Source: JAJQBJ01 sp964387095
Lineage (GTDB): Bacteria > Bacillota > Clostridia > Oscillospirales > Oscillospiraceae
DNA length: 11,421 nt
Reading direction: 5' to 3'
Assembly (NCBI GenBank): GCA_964387095.1
Contig: CAYLVH010000058.1
Coordinates: forward strand, 1-11,421
The position numbers were made by a program, and so were the translations under genes. The notes under the pieces are model-generated. The model worked only from the letters and a program-made list of their open reading frames with translations, was not told the DNA's origin and ran no database searches. Shown piece by piece: positions 6,294 through 11,421 of this stretch. The stretch's first letter is position 1; every line of letters starts with the position of its first letter.

Positions 6294-6623
6294 ATGGAAA
6301 AGAAATCGTACAGGCAAATCGAGCAGGAGCTGGTGCTCCGCCTGGCCCGGAAAATGATGAAAAAATCCAACGATGCCGTCAAGCTGGCGTATCTGGAAGG
6401 GGATAACCTGACCGAGCAGATCAGCAAGCTCGACCTGTCACTGCTCAGCGAATTAAAGCGCAATGGGAACGGCACCGTAGAGATCAAGCTGGTGGATCGG
6501 GTGAAGGCCCTGACCGAGCTCATCGCCCTGCTCCGGGAGTCCGAAGATGGCCCCGTCACCGGACAGGCGGAGAGTTTCTACCAGGCGCTGGAGAACCAGG
6601 CGGGACAGCAGCAATATGATTGA
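6294..6623 (+). CDS. Putative phage terminase small subunit
   Basis: A 109-residue, mostly helical, charged protein. The segment VEIKLVDRVKALTELIALL (about 62-80) resembles the C-terminal part of small terminase subunits in Firmicute phages, and the gene sits directly before the large terminase with an 8-bp overlap. Small subunits recognise the packaging site on phage DNA and recruit the large subunit. A clear N-terminal helix-turn-helix is not evident to me. The ATG at 6294 has GGTGGAGGG eight bases upstream; another ATG at 6286 is out of frame. The assignment rests mainly on position, size and that segment; a hypothetical phage protein is the alternative. Confidence 0.68.
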   Translation: MEKKSYRQIEQELVLRLARKMMKKSNDAVKLAYLEGDNLTEQISKLDLSLLSELKRNGNGTVEIKLVDRVKALTELIALLRESEDGPVTGQAESFYQALENQAGQQQYD

Positions 6624-7872
6624 ATGCTTTTCCCCCAGGCAGGTGCAGGTGTTGACCTGGTGGTGTGACCGCTCCCCGTGGACACTCCAGGACAGCATTA
6701 TCTGCGACGGCGCCGTGCGAAGCGGAAAGACCCTGTGCATGGGGATTTCCTTTCTCTGCTGGGCCATGCGCCGCTTTGACGGGAAGCAGCTTGCCTTCTG
6801 TGGAAAGACCATCGGCTCTGTCCGCCGGAACCTGATCTCGCCGCTGCTGCCCATCATGCGGGATCTGGGATTTCAATGCCAGGAAAAGCTGTCGACCAAC
6901 CTGATTGAGATCTCCTTCGGCGGGCACCAGAACACCTTCTACCTGTTCGGCGGGCTGGACGAGGGCTCCGCAGCCCTGATCCAGGGCGCCACCTTCGCCG
7001 GGGTCCTCCTGGATGAGGTGGCGCTGATGCCCCGCTCCTTCGTGGAGCAGGCCTGCGCCCGGTGCAGTGTGGAGGGCGCAAAGCTCTGGTTCAACTGCAA
7101 CCCAGAGGGGCCGGAGCACTGGTTCTACAAGGAGTGGATCCAGAAGGCCCAGGAGAAAAACGCCCTGTACCTGCACTTTACCATGGAGGACAATCCTTCC
7201 CTCTCCCGCAAGACCCTCCAGCGCTACCGCAAGCTGTATTCCGGCAGCTTTTACCGCCGCTTTGTCCTGGGCGAGTGGGTAGTGGCGCAGGGGCTGGTCT
7301 ACGACTTCTTCGACGAAAGCTATGTCCAGGAGCCCCCGGAGCAGTGTCAGGAGTATTGGATCTCCTGCGACTACGGCACCCGGAACCCGGCCTCCTTCGG
7401 CCTCTGGGGCCGGGTGAGGGACGTCTGGTACCGGATCCGGGAGTACTACTACGACTCCCGCCGGGAGGGACGGCAAAAGACAGTCGCGGAGTACGAAGAG
7501 GCCCTGGGGAAACTGGCTGGAGACAGAGCGATCCAGCTGGTGGTAGTGGATCCCTCCGCTGCCAGTTTTATCACGCTGCTCCGGCAAAAGGGCTGGCGCG
7601 TCAGAAAGGCCGACAACGACGTGCTGGCGGGCATCCGCCTGACCGCCAGACTGCTCCAGGAGGGGAAGCTGGTCATCTGCTCCCCCTGCACCGACGCCAT
7701 CCGGGAGTTCCACCAATACCGCTGGGACGACCGGAACGGCAGCCGGGATCAGGTCCGGAAGGAGTTCGACCATGCCATGGACGACATCCGCTATTTTGCC
7801 GCCGCCGTGGCGGGGAAAAAGCGGCTCCTCCCCCTGGGCGCCGCCGCGCTGGAGCGGCGGAGCGCTCTGTGA
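6616..7872 (+). CDS. Phage terminase large subunit
   Basis: A 418-residue DNA-packaging motor subunit: an N-terminal ATPase drives DNA into the prohead and a C-terminal nuclease cuts the concatemer. ATPase motifs: DGAVRSGKT (31-39, Walker A), GVLLDE (129-134, Walker B and catalytic Glu), FNCNPEGPEHW (159-169, the coupling motif). Nuclease-type acidic residues are in SCDYGTRNP (Asp252), VVVDPSA (Asp312) and the hallmark HAMDDIRY (386-393, Asp389/Asp390). This pattern fits PBSX/Terminase_3-like large subunits, and the length is normal. The frame is open to an ATG at 6547, but the ATG at 6616 overlaps the small-subunit stop (ATGATTGA) and gives the usual N-terminus SPRQVQVL; its ribosome site is weak, consistent with translational coupling. 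All motifs look intact. Confidence 0.95.
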   Translation: MIECFSPRQVQVLTWWCDRSPWTLQDSIICDGAVRSGKTLCMGISFLCWAMRRFDGKQLAFCGKTIGSVRRNLISPLLPIMRDLGFQCQEKLSTNLIEISFGGHQNTFYLFGGLDEGSAALIQGATFAGVLLDEVALMPRSFVEQACARCSVEGAKLWFNCNPEGPEHWFYKEWIQKAQEKNALYLHFTMEDNPSLSRKTLQRYRKLYSGSFYRRFVLGEWVVAQGLVYDFFDESYVQEPPEQCQEYWISCDYGTRNPASFGLWGRVRDVWYRIREYYYDSRREGRQKTVAEYEEALGKLAGDRAIQLVVVDPSAASFITLLRQKGWRVRKADNDVLAGIRLTARLLQEGKLVICSPCTDAIREFHQYRWDDRNGSRDQVRKEFDHAMDDIRYFAAAVAGKKRLLPLGAAALERRSAL

Positions 7873-7897
7873 TTCACAGGACGAAAGGAATGGTGAA

Positions 7898-9205
7898 ATG
7901 AAACGGAAGAAAAAGGCCTCCTCCTCTGCCCTTGCCAGCGGGACCGTCCAGATTCGGGACGGGAAGCGCCACCCCTTCGGGATGCTGGACTGCTACATCC
8001 CCCTGCAAAAGGCGCAGGTTTCCCTGTACCGGCAGATCCGGGAGGCCATCCCCGCCGTAGACGCGGCGCTGCTGAAAATTATCCGGCTGGTGGGAGGCTT
8101 CTCTGTGCGCTGCGGGGATGAGACAGTTCAGCGGGAGCTGATGGAATTCCTGCGGCGGGTCCCCACCGGCCAGAGCCAGCGGGGGATCCAGTCCTTCCTG
8201 GACAGCTATCTGGACTCCATGCTGACCTGCGGCCAGGGGGTGGGCGAGCTGGTGCTGACCCGCAACGGCCGGGAGATCGCTGCGGTTCTCAACGGCAACC
8301 CCGCCGATGTGGAGATCAAGGAGGGGGAAAATCCCCTGGAATTTACCCTCTGCGGCTATAACCAAAACGGGCAGCTGACGGAATTCCCCCGCCAGGACCT
8401 GCTGCTGTTCACCCCCTTCAACCCGGAGGCGGACGCCCCCTACGGCGTCTCCCTGCTGCGGAGTATGCCCTTCCTCACGGACATCCTGATGAAGGTATAC
8501 ACCGCCACCGGACAGAACTGGGAGCGCATGGGCAACCTGCGGTTCGCCGTAGTCTGCAAGCCCGGCCATGGGGACCTGGACGCGGACACCGCCCNNNNNN
8601 NNNNNNNNNNNNNNNNNNNNNNNNNNNNNNNNNNNNNNNNNNNNNNNNNNNNNNNNNNNNNNNNNNNNNNNNNNNNNNNNNNNNNNNNNNNNNNCGCCCG
8701 GGAGCGCAGCGAGCTCATCGCCCGGGAGTGGAGCACCGCCATGCAGGACAGCAAGAACGGCAGGATCCGGGACTTCGTGGCGGTGGGGGACGTGGACATC
8801 AAGGTCATCGGCGCGGACAACCAGATTCTGGACGCGGAGGTTCCCGTTCGGCTGATCTTGGAACAGCTGGTGGCCCGGACGGGCATTCCCCCCTTCATGC
8901 TGGGGCTGAGCTGGTCCACCACCGAGCGGATGAGCACCCAGCAGGCGGACATCCTCACCAGCGAGCTTTACGCCATCTGGCGCACCCTGGAGCCCATGCT
9001 GGAAAAGGTCTGCGAGTGCTGGCTCCTCCTCCACGGCTACGACCCTAAGGTGCGCATTGAATGGGAGGAGATCAACCTACAGGACCAGGTGGACGACGCC
9101 AAGGCGGCGCTGTATCTCCAGCAGGCCAGAAAGCTGAAGCTGGAAAATGACCAGGTGGAACAGGGCCACACCGCCATTGACAATCTTCTGGAGGTGAATG
9201 AATGA
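7898..9205 (+). CDS. Phage portal protein (interrupted by assembly gap)
   Basis: The portal forms the dodecameric ring through which DNA enters the capsid. About 435 residues as scaffolded, of which 34 span the N run at 8595-8694. Visible portal-like segments are IREAIPAVDAALLKIIRLVGG upstream (about 47-67), TPFNPEADAPYGVSLLRSMP before the gap, and RTGIPPFMLGLSWSTTERMS and an EINLQDQVDDAKAALYLQQ segment after it. The start at 7898 has AAAGGA eight bases upstream; the frame is open further upstream, but that part is a shadow of the terminase gene. It ends in an ATGA overlap with the next gene. Both sides of the gap read in the same frame, but because 100 N is a placeholder the true length between them is unknown. 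Confidence 0.87.
   Translation: MKRKKKASSSALASGTVQIRDGKRHPFGMLDCYIPLQKAQVSLYRQIREAIPAVDAALLKIIRLVGGFSVRCGDETVQRELMEFLRRVPTGQSQRGIQSFLDSYLDSMLTCGQGVGELVLTRNGREIAAVLNGNPADVEIKEGENPLEFTLCGYNQNGQLTEFPRQDLLLFTPFNPEADAPYGVSLLRSMPFLTDILMKVYTATGQNWERMGNLRFAVVCKPGHGDLDADTAXXXXXXXXXXXXXXXXXXXXXXXXXXXXXXXXXXARERSELIAREWSTAMQDSKNGRIRDFVAVGDVDIKVIGADNQILDAEVPVRLILEQLVARTGIPPFMLGLSWSTTERMSTQQADILTSELYAIWRTLEPMLEKVCECWLLLHGYDPKVRIEWEEINLQDQVDDAKAALYLQQARKLKLENDQVEQGHTAIDNLLEVNE
8595..8694. other. 100-base run of N (scaffold gap)
   Basis: Exactly 100 consecutive N inside the portal gene, the conventional size for a scaffolding gap of unknown length. Nothing can be said about its content beyond the flanking portal coding sequence. 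Confidence 0.99.
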
Positions 9206-10142
9206 GGATTTGCAAGGAAGCGATGGCAGACACCAACTGTCTGCTGGACGAAAACGAGCTGGGGCTGATCAACGCCCTGTCCCGCTCCCCCCTGAAGGCG
9301 GAGGAAGTCTACACCTTCGCCGTCTGCCTCTGCGACAACGAGGTGGACCGGGACAACGAGCGCTTTGACATCCCCGCTTTGCAGGGCCTGGCGGAGCTAT
9401 TTGTGGACAAGGCGGGCATCTTCACCACGAGTGGTCCGCCAAGGGCCAGACCGCCCGCATTTACCGCACCGAGCTGGTACAGGACAAAACTCTGACCACC
9501 TCCGCCGGGGAGGTGTACACCAGCCTGAAGGCCTACGCCTACATGGTGCGCACCGAGGCCAACGCCGACCTGATCCGGGAAATCGAAGGGGGCATCAAGA
9601 AGGAGGTCTCCGTCTCCTGCGCGGTGGCGGACACCATCTGCTCCATCTGCGGCAATCCCCTGGGGGACCGGGAGCACTGTGTCCACAACAAGGGCCGCTG
9701 GTACGGCAATCAGCTGTGCTACGGCATCCTACAAAATCCCACCGATGCCTATGAGTGGAGCTTTGTGGCAGTGCCCGCCCAGCCAAAGGCAGGGGTGGTC
9801 AAGGGATTTCAGGTCAATTCCGGCGCCACCCTGAAGGAATTCCTTTCCGGCCGCCCGGAGCTGCTCTCCCAGCTGGAACAGCTGGAGGAGGAGAGCCTGC
9901 TGGGCAGGCGCTATCTGGCGGGGCTGCGGAAGGAAGTCGTGCACCTGGGCGGCCTGGCAGAGCCGGGCTTTGACCGGGCCATGCGCGTCCGCATGGCCGA
10001 GAAGCTGGGGGAAGAGGAGCTTCTGGCCCTGAAAAAGGGCTATGAGGAGCAGCTGGAGAAGAAGTATCCGCCGGTTTCCCAGCTGATGAGGCGCACCGCC
10101 TCCCCCAAGCAGGCGGACTCGGACAACGCATTTCTGATCTAA
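9202..10142 (+). CDS. Prohead protease/scaffold-like protein, frameshifted near 9423
   Basis: Two fragments (9202-9495 and a piece running to 10142) join into one 313-residue protein if one base is restored after TTC at 9421-9423: the frame then reads on as DHEWSAKGQTARIYRTELV. The joined protein resembles an HK97-type (S78) prohead protease: FDHEW would carry the catalytic His76 and EVSVSC (135-140) the catalytic Ser, probably Ser137. It is followed by a Cys/His cluster (C147, C150, C160, H162, C173) and DAYEWSFVAVPAQ (182-194). The C-terminal third is charged and helical, as in a scaffold. Its place between portal and capsid agrees. The ATG at 9202 has GGAGGTG five bases upstream and overlaps the portal stop. 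The GTG at 9513 that could open the second fragment has no usable ribosome spacing. The lesion may be real or an assembly error. Confidence 0.72.
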
Positions 10143-10161
10143 TTGAAAGGAGCAATCTGTT

Positions 10162-10515
10162 ATGAACATCGCATTCGACGGAATCCAAGAGGCCGTTGTG
10201 ACCTTCGAAGCCGAAAGCACGGTGGAGCCAAACCAGGTGGTGAAGATCTCCGGCAACGGCACCGTTTCCGCCTGCAGCGCAGGCGACCCCTTCTGCGGCC
10301 TGGCCCTGTCCCTCCGGGACGGCGCCGCCGCCGTCCAGATCGGCGGGTTTATGACCGTCACCTGCGCCTCTGGCTGCCCCGCCCTGGGCCCTGTGACCCT
10401 GGTGGCAGACGGCAGCGGCGGCGTGAAAACCGCCGGCACCTCTGACACCACCGGCATCTCCGCCCAGGTGGTTTCCACGGACACCACCAACCTGACCGCA
10501 GTCATCTATCTGTAA
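10162..10515 (+). CDS. Small capsid-decoration-like protein
   Basis: A 117-residue, Gly/Thr/Val/Ala-rich protein of alternating short beta strands, with segments such as VVKISGNGTVSACSAGDPF and VQIGGFMTV. This pattern and its place immediately before the major capsid gene fit the DUF2190-like or cement proteins that sit on the outside of HK97-type capsids. No signal peptide or catalytic motif is visible. AAAGGAG (10145-10151) precedes the ATG. It ends where the capsid ribosome site begins (AAGGAGG overlaps the stop). The role rests on fold-like appearance and gene order, so it is moderate; an unknown head protein is the alternative. Confidence 0.62.
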   Translation: MNIAFDGIQEAVVTFEAESTVEPNQVVKISGNGTVSACSAGDPFCGLALSLRDGAAAVQIGGFMTVTCASGCPALGPVTLVADGSGGVKTAGTSDTTGISAQVVSTDTTNLTAVIYL

Positions 10516-10528
10516 GGAGGAAAGAACT

Positions 10529-11421
10529 ATGCCTTATACCTATGAAACTCTGAAGCTGGAAAAGGGGATGTACGGCGAGACCGGCCGCAGCTTTACCCAG
10601 GTGCTGGAGGCCCGGGACCCCTCTGAGAACTACAAGGGCACTCCCTTGGAGGGCCTGGACGCCTATCAGCGCCAGCTCAAGCGCTTTGACATCAAGGTCA
10701 AGGGCGCCGGCTCCGACACGGTGGAGAAGTTCTTCCGCACCGCAGACTCCTCCGTGCTCTTCCCCGAGTATATCGCCCGCTCCATCAAGCAGGGCATGGA
10801 GGAAAGCAACATCCTCCCCGCCATCACCGCCACCGTCACCACCTTTGACGGCATGGATTACCGCTCCATCGCCTCCATTCCCAGCGAGGACATGAAGCGT
10901 CTGAAGCGGGTTGAAGAGGGCGCCGAGATCCCCCAGACCACGGTGAAGACCCAGGAGAACCTGGTGAAGCTCCACAAGCGGGGGAGAATGCTGGTGGGCT
11001 CCTATGAGGCCATCCGCTTCCAGAAGCTGGACCTGTTTTCCGTCACCCTGCGCCAGATCGGCGCCTACATCAACCGGATGCATCTGGAAGACGCCATTGA
11101 CGTCCTGATCAACGGGGATGGCAACGACAACGAGGCCGCCGCCTTTGCCATTGGGGATTCCACCATCAGCGGCACCTCCGGCACCCTGACCTATGAGGCC
11201 CTGGTGAACTTCTGGGCGCAGTTCGAGCCCTATGAGCTGAACACCCTGCTGGTGCCCTCTGACGTCATGGTGAAAATGCTGAAGCTCCCCGAGTTCCAGA
11301 ACCCCCTGACCGGCCTGAACTTCCAGGGCACCGGCAAGCTGACCACCCCCCTGGGCGCCACCCTGCTGCCACGGAAATCAATTTTGAGAAAGGACTCTAA
11401 GCAGCATATTAGAATCCAGTA
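10529..11421 (+). CDS. HK97-type major capsid protein, 3' end missing
   Basis: The frame starts at an ATG with AAGGAGG (10514-10520) eight bases upstream and stays open to the window end. About 280 residues (to base 11370) look genuine, including TVTTFDGMDYRSIASIPSED (about 105-124), a GAEIPQTTVKTQENL region (about 135-149), YINRMHLEDAIDVLINGDG and LNTLLVPSDVMVKML. This fits an HK97-fold major head protein, and its position after terminase, portal, protease and decoration genes is canonical. The last 52 bases are the inverted copy of the window's left end and translate to a Lys/Arg-rich tail (RKSILRKDSKQHIRIQ) that looks unrelated to capsid sequence. The true C-terminus, probably some tens of residues, is therefore absent, and the chimeric tail should not be trusted. 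Confidence 0.82.
   Translation, partial: MPYTYETLKLEKGMYGETGRSFTQVLEARDPSENYKGTPLEGLDAYQRQLKRFDIKVKGAGSDTVEKFFRTADSSVLFPEYIARSIKQGMEESNILPAITATVTTFDGMDYRSIASIPSEDMKRLKRVEEGAEIPQTTVKTQENLVKLHKRGRMLVGSYEAIRFQKLDLFSVTLRQIGAYINRMHLEDAIDVLINGDGNDNEAAAFAIGDSTISGTSGTLTYEALVNFWAQFEPYELNTLLVPSDVMVKMLKLPEFQNPLTGLNFQGTGKLTTPLGATLLPRKSILRKDSKQHIRIQ
11370..11421. repeat. Right copy of 52-bp terminal inverted repeat
   Basis: This is the exact reverse complement of bases 1-52. It begins abruptly inside the capsid gene, where composition drops from GC-rich coding DNA to AT-rich sequence, and it replaces the expected capsid C-terminus. That makes this copy the foreign one. An assembly join at a shared k-mer is the simplest explanation; a real inversion breakpoint is the alternative. 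Confidence 0.9.

Noticed and set aside
6166..6357. A 63-codon plus-strand frame crossing the spacer into the small terminase gene
   Set aside because: It overlaps the terminase small subunit in another frame, has no ribosome site and has a low-complexity product.
6556..7773. A 405-codon open frame on the minus strand, opposite the terminase
   Set aside because: It is antisense to an intact, motif-complete terminase and its translation shows no domain or plausible start; a compositional shadow.
9415..9435. Programmed ribosomal frameshift in the protease-like gene
   Set aside because: A -1 shift would reach the downstream frame, but there is no slippery heptamer or obvious downstream structure, and restoring one base gives a better motif (FDHEW).
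1..11421. The terminal inverted repeats as ends of an insertion sequence or transposon
   Set aside because: No transposase or recombinase gene is present, no target duplication can be seen, and the right repeat cuts into the capsid gene exactly at the window edge, which fits an assembly join better.

Overview
The window looks like a metagenomic or draft contig from a high-GC Clostridia, most likely an Oscillospiraceae-type gut Firmicute. This is inferred from GC-rich coding sequence, Gram-positive-style Shine-Dalgarno sites (AAAGGAG, GGAGG), very tight gene packing, and the protein families present. It splits into a chromosomal half (about 1-6100) and a tailed-phage head-assembly half (about 6290-11370). 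It has two marks of assembly: a run of exactly 100 N (8595-8694), and a perfect 52-bp inverted repeat at the two window ends (1-52 and 11370-11421).

Region A (66-3522, + strand) is one operon. It has a strong extended -10 promoter set in a 9-bp dyad (66-98), then four genes joined by 4-8 bp overlaps: an alpha/beta-hydrolase esterase, a FabG-like short-chain dehydrogenase (possibly the EF-P 5-aminopentanone reductase type), an Sfp-type 4'-phosphopantetheinyl transferase, and a CmpB-like multi-pass membrane protein with a long coiled coil and a C-terminal membrane anchor. A textbook intrinsic terminator (3484-3522) closes it.

Region B (3535-6171, - strand, convergent with A) is a three-gene operon: a COG0523/CobW G3E GTPase with the CxCC metal motif and a very His-rich linker; a second, divergent CobW-type GTPase that lacks CxCC and is fused to a domain resembling the C-terminal domain of YcgQ/DUF1980 proteins; and a Nudix hydrolase of the ADP-ribose pyrophosphatase type. 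A sigma-A-like promoter and a leader dyad precede it. The two GTPases suggest metal (probably zinc) trafficking.

Region C (6294-11370, + strand) is a packaging and prohead module in canonical order: terminase small subunit, terminase large subunit, portal (interrupted by the N gap), prohead protease/scaffold-like protein (split by a one-base deletion at its putative catalytic His motif), a small decoration-like protein, and an HK97-type major capsid protein cut off by the window end. No integrase, repressor or replication gene lies between it and the metal-GTPase operon. This is a prophage segment, a remnant, or a domesticated gene-transfer-agent-like cluster; the window alone cannot decide which.

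I see no tRNA, rRNA, CRISPR array or transposase. No stretch longer than about 210 bases lacks a gene, apart from the N gap inside the portal gene.
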